Positions 12,306-25,729 of a stretch of 64,000 nucleotides of DNA are shown piece after piece. This DNA comes from Grifola frondosa (Eukaryota > Basidiomycota > Agaricomycetes > Polyporales > Grifolaceae). Each line of letters begins with the position of its first letter. The first letter of the stretch is position 1. The notes under the pieces were generated by a model that did not search any database, was not told the DNA's origin, and was given only the letters and a program-made list of their open reading frames with translations. The stretch spans positions 496,001 to 560,000 of the forward strand of contig LUGG01000020.1 of assembly GCA_001683735.1 (NCBI GenBank), read 5' to 3'. Position numbers and translations under genes: made by a program.

Positions 12306-13420
12306 TCAATATCCACCTTCCGAGGCAGAGGGGCTTGACTCCTCGATAGGAGGCTCCTGCCCGACGACGGAAGTGAGCTGATGATGAACAGACAGCGTGT
12401 GCTCCGGGGGCGGAGATAAAGGGCGCGTATCCATGTTAATCTGGCCCGGCGAGGGAGTGTTGCCAACACCGAGAGAAATCTTCTCATTGAGCGACCTAAG
12501 ACGCTGAACCTCCTGCTCCAACGACGCAAGACGAGATTGCAGCACGCTGTTAGTCTTTTCCAACGTCGAGATATAGTTGGTAGCTGATTATAGGTCGTCT
12601 CAATTAGTAGTGTGCATGAACTGTGGTAAAAGCAAGACGCACCTCTCTCCAAAAGAGACACTTTTGAGCTCTTTTGATTCGAGACCGGTAAGACGTCCTT
12701 GAGCCTTGCGTATCCGTCCCGAAGCTCATCGCGGCGCCTCTGCTCGGCCTCGATCCTTTGTCTGCGAGTCGCCTCCTTTCTGGTATTTGCAAACGTTTCC
12801 GCTGATCCGAGACCCATGTGATCGTCGTCGTCAGAGAGAGAACGACCTCGACTTCGGCGGCCTTGAGACGAACTAGTAGGGGACGGGGTCGGATTGTACC
12901 TAAGCGGGTTCCGGTGAACGAGGCTGTTAGCGCGGGAGGACGAGGGAGAGCCTGTGGCGCTGCTGTTGCGTGAATGATGGTAGATGCCGTCCGCGGAGGT
13001 GTCTGATCCCGAGATGGGAGGAGAGAGGGGTCATACATTGGCGACTGCGGAGGAGGGGATGCAGAAAGCGGCATAACGCCATGAGGCGGGGAGGAGTTGT
13101 ACACGGGGAAGTTGTGTGCAGGCATCATATTCATGCTCCGTTGGTATTGCATGGCATGTTGAAGGTCGCTGTCCGACATATGACCTGAAGGAAGACAAGC
13201 ACAAAGAGGCGATTGGATGGGTTAGATCTGTATGTGGTACGCTGAGATGTAAGCGACAAAATGACCCACGAGGCGGAGGGCCCGTCTGCACGACTTGATA
13301 CGGCTGCTGAATCTGAGGGTACACGAGGCCGCCGTAGGATTGATCCTCTTCAGTTGGGTACATGTACGGCTGTGGTACGAAATTTTGCGAGTCATCATGC
13401 ATATGGGGATGGTGCTCCAT
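12306..13420 (-). CDS. bHLH transcription factor (copy 2)
   Basis: Exons 13270-13420 (ATG at 13420, MEHHPHMHDDSQ), 12643-13184 and 12306-12583; introns 13185-13269 and 12584-12642 have good ends. The domain reads TRRQRIEAEQRRRDELRDGY for basic region plus helix 1, then VSNQKSSKVSLLERATNYI, with the last intron splitting the loop/helix 2 junction exactly as in copy 1. A leucine-rich coiled coil (LEKTNSVLQSRLASLEQEV) follows. The N-terminus is rich in Pro, Tyr, Gln and Ser. Within exon 2 the frame must shift at 13016-13018 (GGG on plus) so that PMYDPSLLP joins ISGSDTSADG; a single missing base explains this. The shared domain sequence and intron position show that the two bHLH genes are duplicates, but they are about 8 kb apart and diverged outside the domain. 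Confidence 0.82.
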
Positions 13421-14330
13421 GTCGTGGGTCGTATTGGGTCGTTGAGGCAAAACGTGTGCAGAAGAAAAAGGAAAGGAGAAAGAGACTGGAAGAAAGAAAC
13501 AATGAAGAAAAAACGAAGAAACAAAGGCCGGACGCAAGCCCAGTGGCGGTCAGTGAATTACGTCCACCACCAACAACGTCGGGAACCAACCTGCCCGTCC
13601 CAATCTCGTCTCCCATTCTCCTTTTCCATCTCTTCCCACGCGTTAGACGCCCATAATCCCATTGTCCCGAGTACAAATAACGCCTCGGTACACACACAAC
13701 GTCCTTCCTCTTCCCCGTCCTCGATGTCCTCGACGTTCTCGACGTTGTCTTTTTTACATTTATTCATTGTTGTTTCCCCCCGACGCTGGCAACCACGTCC
13801 ATCGCTACGCAACCTTGCATTCGATCCTCGCACTACAGATGCTACCGAATCTTGCTATCATCCAATCAATTCCAATCATCGGAATTGAAAGCCGAACAAA
13901 ATCATGTGTACGTATGTTCATGGTACGATGTGCAGTGCCCAACGTAGCACCGGGCATCCGACGCTACCAAAGAACCGCCTCCGTCCTCGCGCATTTAATA
14001 TCTGCAGGCAATACAAACATCGATGCGCATCTGCAGTCCTGATTTCGTTGATAACACTTCTAACTCTGTCATGATGAGCCAGCAGTGATTCTCGAGCAGC
14101 CCAATGCGTCACACCTGTCGTGAGAGAATGACGCAGTGATACGCAATGTGATTCAAATTCGAGCACCGAGGACCGAGGACCGAATTCGCGAGAAATCCGC
14201 GCATAGGCGTACTTATACAAAAACAGTGACATCGCGCGAATATCCTACAAAATAGCCATAATTTGGAATATCCAGAAGAGAAGACTTGGTGTGTCACTGT
14301 ATCCAGGCATGGAAGGGAACACACCCGGAA
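13421..14330. other. intergenic region upstream of bHLH copy 2
   Basis: About 900 bp. 13450-13800 is purine-rich then pyrimidine-rich and probably includes the promoter and leader of bHLH copy 2. 14100-14330 probably includes the 3' UTR of the Atg27-like gene. No further gene is supported. Confidence 0.45.
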
Positions 14331-15598
14331 TCACAACCGGATCACTCCATTCGAATCCATTCCTTCAGGATTAGCAGTCCCATGCTCATTCCGAGGTTGA
14401 GCGTCCATCTCTTCGTCATCCTGCTCATCCAAGAAGCCTGGAGGACCGGCCATTATAGCAGTCTCTTCGTCACGGGAAGCGGCTAAACCATGATAACCAC
14501 GTCCACTTCTGCTTCCCCACGAGCTGCTGTTGCCCCAATTTCCCATGCTGCCGCTACGGGAGTGCCATGCATCTGAAGAACGTTCTCTAACTCTGTCCAC
14601 AAAACCACGCACGAGCGCGACGGTGTCACTGAAAGAGAAGAATGAATAACGCGGGATCTGGTCGAAACCTCGAAGCTCCAGAACGTAGCGGTTGTATAGG
14701 ATGCCGACGATCATGTAGAGAATAAAGATAATTGCAATGCTGTTCATTAATGTGTGGTTAATGACTCGATCCTAATTTCCGAGCGAAGCGAAAATACCTA
14801 CATAAGGGCGAGTATAGAGAAGAAGCCCCAAGAGGCAGTCTTTTCGTGTGTTGGGCATGCAACCTAGACAAAATGCGTGGTTTAGTAGGTGTCCAGCTAA
14901 AATCAAAAGATCACACTGACGTGAGTCCGCCATTCGATAAAGAAAGCGCAGGCGGTGTCCTCATCCGGAGGTAATGTCGCCACAAGCTGGGGTTTTCCTG
15001 CCCGCTCTGCTTTAGTCTAGGGGCGATATTACACTGAACTGAGAACTCGCCAGCAGCGAATACGGATGTATCACAAATAAAGCGAATAGCTGTTGACGCC
15101 TTCATGTCGCCAGCATTTGGGCAATTGGACCCCTCCGTCATAGTCAGCACGGGATTGCCGTCCCGCACGACGAGGGTCGTATTTGCGTCGCTAGCGAAGT
15201 TGCGAGACTCCAGCAGTTGATAGACATTTCGATGCATATACACTCACCCTATCGAGAAATCCCCGCGCGCACGACGCGTAAATCCGGCGACATCTCCCGG
15301 CTTGTCAACTTTCAACGCCCATGTATCTTCTGACACAGGCTTGCAAACATTTAGGACGAACTTATTGCCCGCGGGTGACATAAATTCATAGTCTTTACTG
15401 AAACGCTGGTGTCAATTAGCTTCAAGGCATACGAGCCAACTTAAGAGATCGGCTGGAAATAATGAAAGAGGAGTACCTGGACTTCAGTTGGTTTAAGTCA
15501 TAGAAATTGTCGCCATCACGAGTGGTACATGGCTTCTCATCTGCCGCAGCCAAATTTGCAAAAATACAGCAGAGCAGTCCTGTATACAAGAAGAGCAT
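14331..15598 (-). CDS. Atg27 / mannose-6-phosphate-receptor-like sorting protein
   Basis: Six exons: 15477-15598, 15248-15397, 15051-15190, 14921-14997, 14802-14863 and 14331-14739. The start (MLFLYTGLLCCIFANLAAAD) is a cleavable signal peptide. A lumenal MRH-type domain follows with spaced cysteines (KPCTTRDGDNFYDL, NVCKPV, TEGSNCPNAG, FICDTSVF, TACAFFIEWRTHVACP). One transmembrane helix (SWGFFSILALIIAIIFILYM) precedes a cytoplasmic tail that starts NRYVLELRGFDQIP, typical of the family, and then becomes Ser/Gly-rich and acidic. Members cycle between Golgi, endosome and vacuole and help in autophagy or hydrolase sorting. The intron 14998-15050 begins GC (GCGAGT) rather than GT and is the only one restoring FAAGKPQLVATLPP. 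The gene is head-to-head with the complex I gene. Confidence 0.88.
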
Positions 15599-15811
15599 AA
15601 GTACGTCGCGCGCAGAGGGAGTTGATAATGTACAGTCTGAGTTACCGCCCTGGCCAGTTGCTGCTGTCGAATGGTGATCAACTCTAGATCAGTTAGGAGA
15701 TGAATCACGAGACCGTGAACCCAAATATCCAATTTCGGAAGCAGTTTCACTGACGAATGAAATCGGTCCGTTTGTCACCGACAGCGTCGAACCCGACGAA
15801 CGACGACGACA
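15599..15811. promoter_or_regulatory. shared promoter between Atg27-like gene and complex I 49 kDa gene
   Basis: The two start codons (15598 minus, 15812 plus) are 213 bp apart, so both promoters and leaders must fit here. I see no strong TATA box. Confidence 0.5.
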
Positions 15812-17927
<2,116 letters not shown>

Positions 17928-18085
17928 AGCGACATACCTACCAACAATATTTCAATTACTATCGTCTGACCAGTTCGAGTCTTCTGTAATATTCCGGAGA
18001 AATTGCGGCAAGCTGTGTAATGTGAGAAGGATATGCATCCACCAGACAACACAGCGAGATTTTTGATATGCAACATGTCCGCAAA

Positions 18086-19241
18086 TCAAACAAACTTGAG
18101 AGGATGTTTATCGGCCTCGCTGATAACAGGCTTCAGCGATTGCAGAGCGGTCGCTGCTGCAGGATCTGTTGCGTCTGATAATTCGTTCTGTAGTTCCTCT
18201 GCAAGCTTTTTTGCAAGTATCGGGAGGTATCCCCGCTCTGTATTTGTATGCCCACCTACCGCAGCCACGGGTACATATGAGCTATGATGATAACTATGTG
18301 AGAGAATACGTGCTCACAAAGGACGACGTTGTGCCCACTGGCTACAGCTGCTAGGACCTCATGATGCGACATCTCGCCCGTGAAGTATACATCTGCATCG
18401 ACGCCGAGCAGCATGGATCCTCCGGATCCAGCGCATATAGCAACGCTGCTGATCGTTGTAAGGTCTCGAGCTGACGTATACGCTACTTGAACTATCATTA
18501 CGACAATTTGAGCGCATCCGGTTGAACTTGGTAGCTGCGGTACTGACTTTGATCAAGTTTTAGGTGCCCCTTGATTCTGCCCTCAAGTACTTTCATAGCC
18601 AGCGGTGTTTCGAAGGCGATCAATCTGCCTTCGCCGCCGAGGCCTTGTTCTTTCTCTTCGCCCACATAGGTGATTGTGTAGTCTCCGTGCTGAGACCCAG
18701 AAGTAAGGCAGGAGTAAAGCCAGTCATTGATACCGCCCGTTACCGAGTCCAACGCTGTGTGAGGGGAGTAGACGGAAATGCCGGCAGCCGCACAGCGGAG
18801 GAGAGATGACTGGATGGAGTTGGCAAGGGTGAAGGAAGAGAGCGGTTTGAAGATGGGAGGGTGATAAGAGACTATGAAAGCGGTCTGCGTGGAGAGGGCT
18901 TCTTCGACGACTGCCGTCGTTAAGCTTTGAGCGAACCAAGTCGTGAGATGTCATATAGCGTAAGTTTCTAGACTACTTAGCTACATACTCAATGGTGAGC
19001 AATATTCGATTGGCATTTGGGCGCAAATGAGGCGCCTCTGCAAGAAATAATGGAATCAAAATATGATCTTGAACAATAAAGTTTATGCCACATGCCTAAC
19101 AGTAACCCGACCTGACGATACAAGGATCAGCAACAAGGTTCGTCTACAGAACACAGAAACGCTAACGTTGTCCCATTTCTCAGCGAGACGCAACGGAGCG
19201 ATGCGCTCCATTATTTTGCAGATGCTTTTGACGACAGACAT
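18086..19241 (-). CDS. NIF3-family protein (GTP cyclohydrolase 1 type 2-like)
   Basis: Six exons: 19167-19241 (ATG at 19241), 19096-19111, 18989-19037, 18548-18924, 18318-18491 and 18086-18255. The protein opens MSVVKSICKIMERIAPLRLA then EKWDNVGLLL, the conserved metal-site start. It continues with LLTIDLTTAVVEEAL, VSYHPPIF (metal-binding His), GISVYSPHTALDSVTGGIND, GGSMLLGVDADVYFTGEMSH and LCGHTNTERGYLP. These are the ordered NIF3 motifs and dinuclear metal ligands. NIF3 proteins are widespread hexamers whose exact reaction is unsettled. The second exon is only 16 nt, and the intron after it (19038-19095) starts GCATGT, another GC-AG intron required by the frame. Convergent with the complex I gene and divergent from the glutaredoxin gene. 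Confidence 0.9.
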
Positions 19242-19526
19242 GTTTGCAAAAAGAGCTTGCAGTTAGCCTTAATGCCACACAATGTTACTCTAACGCATCT
19301 CGATTAGGTCACATGATCACTGACGCCATCGATCGCGTCTGAGAAACTAATACAGAAGATTACAAAAGTTGGCCCTGTCAGTCGATGTTGCCGTACCTAT
19401 ATAGAGGTGTCTCTTCCTGGTTGTCAACTGCCTCAGGCTCACACTCAGTAAGCTTCCCCAATCTCCTTCACATCCACCACGGCTACTCCATCTTCTTCCA
19501 ACCCGTCCCCCTACCAGCGTAAAGTC
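19242..19526. promoter_or_regulatory. shared promoter between NIF3 and glutaredoxin genes
   Basis: A 285 bp gap between divergent starts at 19241 (minus) and 19527 (plus). The side next to the glutaredoxin start is C/T-rich (19440-19520), typical of fungal leaders. Confidence 0.45.
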
Positions 19527-20001
19527 ATGGCTGTCAAGGATCTCGTCGAGGTATGTACTGGTCTCCCAGCGTCGACGCGGTCGTAGCTCACAGATGCCTC
19601 CATCCACCCAGTCTACCGTTGCAGATAACAAGATTGCTATCTTTTCCAAGACCTATTGCCCTTACTGCAAACGTGCCAAAGCTCTTTTTGCTTCAGAGTT
19701 CCCTAATGTCCCCACCAAGATTTACGAGTATGTCGTTCCGCCTTCTTCTCAGATGCTCTATTTCCCATGCAATTATATAGGCTAGACGAGATGGATGAGG
19801 GAAGCGACATCCAGGACTATCTCGCTGAGAAGACCGGACAGCGCTCGGTACCCAACATCTTTATCAGTACGCATTATTTTTCTCTCTATCTGCCGTGCCT
19901 GATGTTTATCGCATTAATTAGACCAGAAGCATATCGGTGGCTGCGATACTGTCGTTGGCCTCCACTCCAACGGGCAGCTTGCACAGATTGTTGCGGCGTA
20001 A
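19527..20001 (+). CDS. dithiol glutaredoxin
   Basis: Four exons: 19527-19550, 19612-19727, 19781-19866 and 19922-20001, giving a 101-residue protein, the normal size for a cytosolic glutaredoxin. It shows the active site CPYC in KTYCPYCKRAKALF, the cis-Pro glutathione site RSVPNIFI, and the GGCDTV glycine turn. It uses glutathione to reduce disulfides and glutathionylated proteins. The start codon is chosen because MAVKDLVE directly precedes the first beta-strand helix and is close to the leader. No organelle targeting sequence is seen. Confidence 0.93.
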
Positions 20002-20452
20002 GCAGCTGCTTGTTTCCTACGGTCCTTGTCCTTGACTCCCCGCCTTGTACCATGTATACCATTCTGCAGCGCTCCATCGTCACGCCTTTGACATAAACAG
20101 AATAGTTTGTCTCTCCATGTAGACATGGATATACCACGCAATCCATTGTTTTCTACATTCATTCAATGATGGTTTCCTCACCTTCAGCGGATTGAGCATA
20201 TACACCGTGGTTGCAGACTGTATGTATCTATTCCATTCCCGCCTGAAAGTAACAGCTATCTCAATCGAATTCCTATCGGTGGCCTATGCGATACCGTACC
20301 ATCATAACTGCGCCTTTTCAAGACGGCTTTTGACATCCAAACATAAGTACGTGCCTGAGTGGCATATCCTTCGGATGGCATCATTCCATGTCGCAGTGCT
20401 GAAGCAGCGTCACCTCTGAGGTGAAATTTACTCGGCATCGTTGTCGCTGTGT

Positions 20453-21321
20453 TTAAGTCGGCAATCCCAGGGTCGAGCGCTAATAATAGTGCATATAGTC
20501 AGCTGCTTCATTCAGGGCTCAGACATGAGTGGGGAAAGACGCACTAGTTTGATTATATTTTCCCGCTCAGCATATGGCAACTTGTATATCTCCTCCCTTG
20601 TCATTGAGATCACACGCATGATGAGGGTCTGCGGTGTGGTCAGCATATGAGAAAGATGCGAAAGCAAATGATATGCACCTTCTGCTCCTCCGGGAGGGCA
20701 GCCAGCGCTTCGGGGATCAGTCCTGTTGGAGCTGGCGCTGGAGCTGGCGCCTGTTTGTGCGCTGAAGCCGGGAATTTGTGCAGGAGGCGGCACATTATAA
20801 GGGTTGGGGATTGCAGGGTATCCTGGTTGCGGGTAGACATTGTGTGGTAGTTGAGGAGGATAGGTTGGTGTACCGCCACGATACAGAGGCTGGGACGCCA
20901 CATGCTGGGGTATAGCTGGCACCGCGGGTGCTAGAACTGCCGGCGCTGCTGCCGGCATCGATGCAGGTGCGGCAGGTGCTGTCGTTTGAGGTTGAGAGCC
21001 AGGGATGGCGCCGTATGTTGCCAGTGTTTTCTACCGATGACATATGAGACAGGAATGTGCATTAACCAAAAGTGATCACAGACCTGAACGACCTCCATGT
21101 TCACGGCATTAATATTTACCATTACCGCCATGAGGGCATACGATATCTGCGGCTGACTATTGAGGATACTTCGCGCCTGCTCAGGTGTGGTTTTCTACAT
21201 TCCATTCGCTGTGAGTTCGCTAGAGATTACCTCAAGAGATTCAGCAGGTGGAGAATGCACAGACTTTGAGCTGGAGGAGCAATTCGAGGAGCTGGTCTTC
21301 TTGCAAGGCTTGAGCAGACAT
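20453..21321 (-). CDS. CstF64/Rna15-like protein with hinge and C-terminal domains but no RRM
   Basis: Exons 21265-21321, 21084-21194, 20679-21030, 20545-20628 and 20453-20479. The N-terminus (DQLLELLLQLKKTTPEQARS, then LNSQPQISYALMAVMV) matches the CstF64 hinge that binds CstF77. A Pro/Ala/Tyr-rich middle follows. The end (EALAALPEEQK, TLIMRVISMTREEIYKLP, ENIIKLRSTLGLPT) matches the CstF64/Rna15 C-terminal three-helix domain that contacts Pcf11. The expected N-terminal RNA-recognition motif is absent: the ATG is 19 residues into the hinge, and the next gene starts 207 bp away in the opposite direction. Exon 3 needs one frame change around 20745-20800, either a 43-nt intron or an indel. Likely role: nuclear mRNA 3'-end processing scaffold. 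Confidence 0.8.
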
Positions 21322-21528
21322 GGTTCGAGATTTCCCTATCTATAGCAATTGATGATCGGAAGTTATCTTGTTCGCGGTCGTCGCTCGAGTGGCAAGAGCG
21401 AAGTTGTAGGTCCTGCGTTTAACGCCCAAGCTTCATTCCACGTGGAATACCATACATAGCAACTCTCATCTCCACCGTGGCTGCGTTCAGTCGTTCAACG
21501 GACTTCACCTATTCTACATCGCTTCACC
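21322..21528. promoter_or_regulatory. shared promoter between CstF64-like and beta-COP genes
   Basis: 207 bp between divergent starts at 21321 and 21529; no clear TATA box. Confidence 0.45.
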
Positions 21529-24500
21529 ATGTCGGCGGATGCATGCTGCTATACTTTGATCTTTGAGGACAGCTCGGAGACACCCACGACCCAGGAGCTC
21601 CGCACTGCCTTGCAGAAAGGCACCGACGAGGTCAAGCTTGACACGTTGCGCAAGATTATCGTGTCCACCATTAATGGAAACCCTCAAGTACGTCGCACAT
21701 GGATGCTGAACAGTGTATACTCTGTGCTAAGGACTTGCGTGTGTGCAGCCCCAATTGTTGATGCCAATTATCCAATATGTTATGCCCTCCCGAAACAAGG
21801 CTCTCAAGAAGCTGCTACACTTCTATTGGGAGGTTTGTCCGAAGTACGATGAGAACGGGAAGCTGAAGCAGGAGATGATCCTGGTTGTGTACGTCAAATA
21901 TCATATCAAAGTCTTGTTCTGTGTACTCACGACGCGCGAAGTAATGCTATCCGGAATGACCTCGTAAGTACTACTAGTCCTTTCATGCCTAGTCTTCCAC
22001 GAATGCCATGTTATGTTGCAGCAACACCCGAACGAGTACATACGTGGCGCGACCCTCCGCTTCCTGCAGAAGATCTCCAAAGACACCGAGTTGCTGGAGC
22101 CCCTCATCCCCACCTGCCGCGCCTGCCTCGAGCACCGTCACTCCTACGTCCGCAAGAACGCCGTCTTCGCCGTGTACGCAATCTATCGCGAGTTCGAGCA
22201 CCTCATCCCCGATGCTCCCGAGCTCATCCAAACGTTCCTCGCGGCGGAGTCCGACGCGACGTGCAAGCGCAACGCGTTCGTGTTCCTGGCGCAGTGCGCG
22301 ATGCAGAAGGCAGTCGAGTACATCTTCCAGGTCTTTGACCAGATACCGAGCATGGACGAGTTGCTGCAGATGAGCATCATTGAAGTCATTCGGCTGGACT
22401 GCAAGCAGGAGACGACGTACAAGGTCAGGCGTGTTGGTCTACAGCATGACACGTAGAACTGAATATTATTCTACGGACAGGCTCGATATATTCTTTTGAT
22501 TTCGGAGCTTCTCAATGTCTCCTCGCACGCTGTGAAATATGAGGCCGCAACTACATTGACTTCTCTCACTCAGAACCCGGCAGCCGTGAAAGGTGCGTCA
22601 TGCTCCTTTTTATGTTTTTGAAAATTCTCCGATACACATACCATTTGCAGCGGCCGCATCGTGTTATATCAACCTTGTCATGAAGGAGTCCGACAACAAT
22701 GCGAAGCTCATCGTCCTCGACCGTCTCGATTCTCTGCGCTCTAGACATGGTCATGTGCTCGACTCATTGATCATGGATGTCCTACAGATCCTCTCCAGGT
22801 AGGCTTCACGCAATCCTCACTAATATTGATTCCAACCATTCATTAGCACCGACCTTGAGGTCCGCCGGAAGGCGCTCAGCATTGTGTTGAGTTTGACCTC
22901 CAGTCGAAACGTGGAGGACGTTGTTTGTTCCTTAAGAAGCAGCTACAGAAGACACAGGATCAGGAATTCGAGAAGGTGACAGTAATTGAATGACGGCGAC
23001 TGATCACCGCTCCTAACCAATGTAAACAGGCACCGGAATACAGGCAGTTGCTCATCCAGTCTATCCATGTCTGCGCCGTCAAGTTCTCCGAAGTGGCTGC
23101 AAGTGTTGTACACGCGCTTATGGACTTCCTGGGCGACTCGAACAACCCGTCGGCACTGGATGTCGTCGCATTCGTTCGGTTGGTATTCCTGCAACCTTTT
23201 GCTCGAGGCTACTTAATTCTTATGCGTATCTAATAGGGAAGTAGTGGAGAAATTCCCTCTGTTGCGGGCTACCATCTGCGAAAAACTCATCCAGACGCTC
23301 GGGGAGATTAAGTCTGGCAAGGTCTACCGCGGAGTGCTTTGGATCCTGGGTGAGTACGCGGAGAACATCCAAGATATTCAGGCAACGTTCCGTGAGCTCC
23401 GAAAGGTGCTCGGGGAGATCCCCATCCTCGCATCCGAACAGCGGCTGCTAGAAGACACAGGCGCGGAAGACGGCGAGGAGAAAAAGGACGAGCAGCCGAA
23501 GACGGACGGCGCGAAGCCCAGGGTGCTCGCGGACGGGACGTATGCAACGGAGACTGCGTTCACGAGTTTGTCGAGCGCGAAGCTGGAGGCGGTGAAGGCT
23601 GCCGCGAAGCCTCCTCTGCGGAGTGAGTATCATTTTCTTCAAAGGGGGGAACTATATATTCATATATGCGTTAGCCTTGATCCTAGGCGGAGACTTCTTC
23701 ACCGGATCCGTTTTGGCCGCTGCCTTGACGAAGCTGGTTCTTCGATACTCCGAATTGTCTAGTGAGCAGCGGAAGATTAATGCTCTCCGTGCTGAGGTCG
23801 GTTTCTTGTCACATCTGCACAGCACATATCTTACGTTTTCGTGTCTGGGTAGGCTATGTTGATAATGGCCTCGGTCATCCGCGTCGGACAGTCGAAGTTC
23901 GTGACTGCGCCTATCGATGAAGACTCGAGCGAGCGAATTATGAACTGCATCCAAACGCTCAGTGAGCTGGAGGACAAGTCGGCGGTCCACGAGATGTTCC
24001 TCGAGGACACGAAGGCGGCGTACTCGAAGATGGTCGCTGCTCAAGAGGTGCGTTGCGAGCATTGTACATATAGCCCAGCTTCTGAATATCCGATTTGTGG
24101 CTTTGAATGGGAACAGAAGAAGGCTGCCGAGAAGAAGGAGTCGGAACAGGACAAAGCGACGATCGTGCAGGTCGACGATGTGCTGACATTCCGCCAATTC
24201 TCCAAGAAGGGGGGCGACGATATCATTGATGTGGGTGTTCTTACTTTCGTGTGTAGGGAAGTGTGATCGGTCTAAGCGTGAATGATAGGATTCTGAGGAC
24301 GTCGATCGGGCCACTGGCGCTGGCGATGCACATGAAGACTTCATCTCCAACTTGAGCCGTATTTCACAGCTGACCGGTACGTGACCTTTTCCCCCTTACT
24401 CGACAGTTTTGCTCATTCTCGTTGCAGGCTTCTCTGATCCTATATATGCTGAGGCCTATGTGAAAGTCCACGGCTTTGATATACAACTTGGTTGATAATT

Positions 24501-25452
24501 TTGATTGTATCCTCAGAGTCGATATGCTGACTCTATCGCTCGGTAGACGTCCTGTTGGTAAATCAGACACCAAATACCCTTCAAAATTTGTGTCTGGACT
24601 TCGCGACCCTAGGTGATCTCAAGCTCGTAGAGCGGCCGAGCGTATACACGATTGCGCCGCACAGCTTCCAGAGTATTAAGGCAACTATCAAGGTAATCCC
24701 ATCATGCTTTTATTCAGTGTCGACGCGCACTGACGAGCCTTCCTTTGTTGAAGGTGTCGTCAACAGAAACGGGTGTGATCTTTGGCAGCATCCTATGGGA
24801 GGGCCCCGGGATGTCAGAGCAATGTGTGATCTTGAACGACATTCACATTGACATCATGGACTACATCAAGCCCGCATATTGCACAGAAGCGCAGGTACGT
24901 AGCATCCGAATGCCTCAGCAGATTATCGTTTATCACAACTCGTGTGTGTTGCAGTTCCGCAGTATGTGGACAGAATTCGAATGGGAGAACCGAGTAAACG
25001 TGACAACGTCGATCTCGTAAGATCTCGTCTGGTTTCTGGTTTATCTAGGACTCGCTTACTCATACGGTGCTCTAGCAACCCACGAGAATACCTGGAACAC
25101 GTCATGAGCGCGACAAACATGTCATGTCTTACCCCCGAGGGTGCCATCTCTGGTGAATGCGACTTCTTGTCTGCAAACATGTATGCGCGAAGTCTGTTCG
25201 GTAAGTTTGTGGTTGCTTTCCGATCAATCCACATACTTATTGTTCTGTAGGTGAAGACGCGCTGGCAAATCTGAGCGTCGAGCGGACTGAAGGAGGCACT
25301 ATCAACGGGCACGTCCGGATACGGAGCAAAACTCAGGGCATTGCGCTGTCGTTGGGTGACAGGATCACCATGGGTAAGCCGCTCTAGTGCGTCGCGTGAT
25401 GGTAGTGACTGACTGGCCTGCAGCACAAAAGGATAACAAGCCGCCTGTATAG
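21529..25452 (+). CDS. SEC26: coatomer subunit beta (beta-COP, Sec26)
   Basis: About 950 residues in 20 exons, from [16 protein letters not shown] to [10 protein letters not shown]. Beta-COP is part of the COPI F-subcomplex coating Golgi-to-ER vesicles. The N-terminal solenoid shows family landmarks: [79 protein letters not shown] segment near 23250, and [16 protein letters not shown] charged linker near 23450-23540 leads to the C-terminal appendage ([47 protein letters not shown]). Exon 22847-22975 must gain one base near 22926 so that VEDVV continues into [16 protein letters not shown]. In an essential gene this is most simply an assembly deletion. Intron 24491-24546 and others have ordinary GT-AG ends. 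Confidence 0.95.
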
Positions 25453-25729
25453 ATTCCGTGTCTTGTTGTATTCCCTGTTTGAATGATAATTTGGATGATA
25501 TCTGGAGTGTCAGCGAGCGAGAGCGTGACCGCGACAAGGTGCGCGTCTGGATCTGAGATAGGCGCGAGAGGCATATGCATGCAGCTTCGATTGCAAAAAT
25601 AGATCTGACTACACTGGATCTGCTCTTTCCTCTAATCCGGCAAGCACTACTTATCACCCTCATGCTCCTTTTATATTTTCTGCGTTCTCCGCATAGCCCT
25701 CCTCTTCCACACGTTGTCCCGCTGCTTCC

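Noticed and set aside
11497..12309. 270-codon minus-strand frame
   Set aside because: Low-complexity, Arg/Ser/Pro-rich, no domain, overlaps the bHLH 2 stop; most likely 3' UTR read-through.
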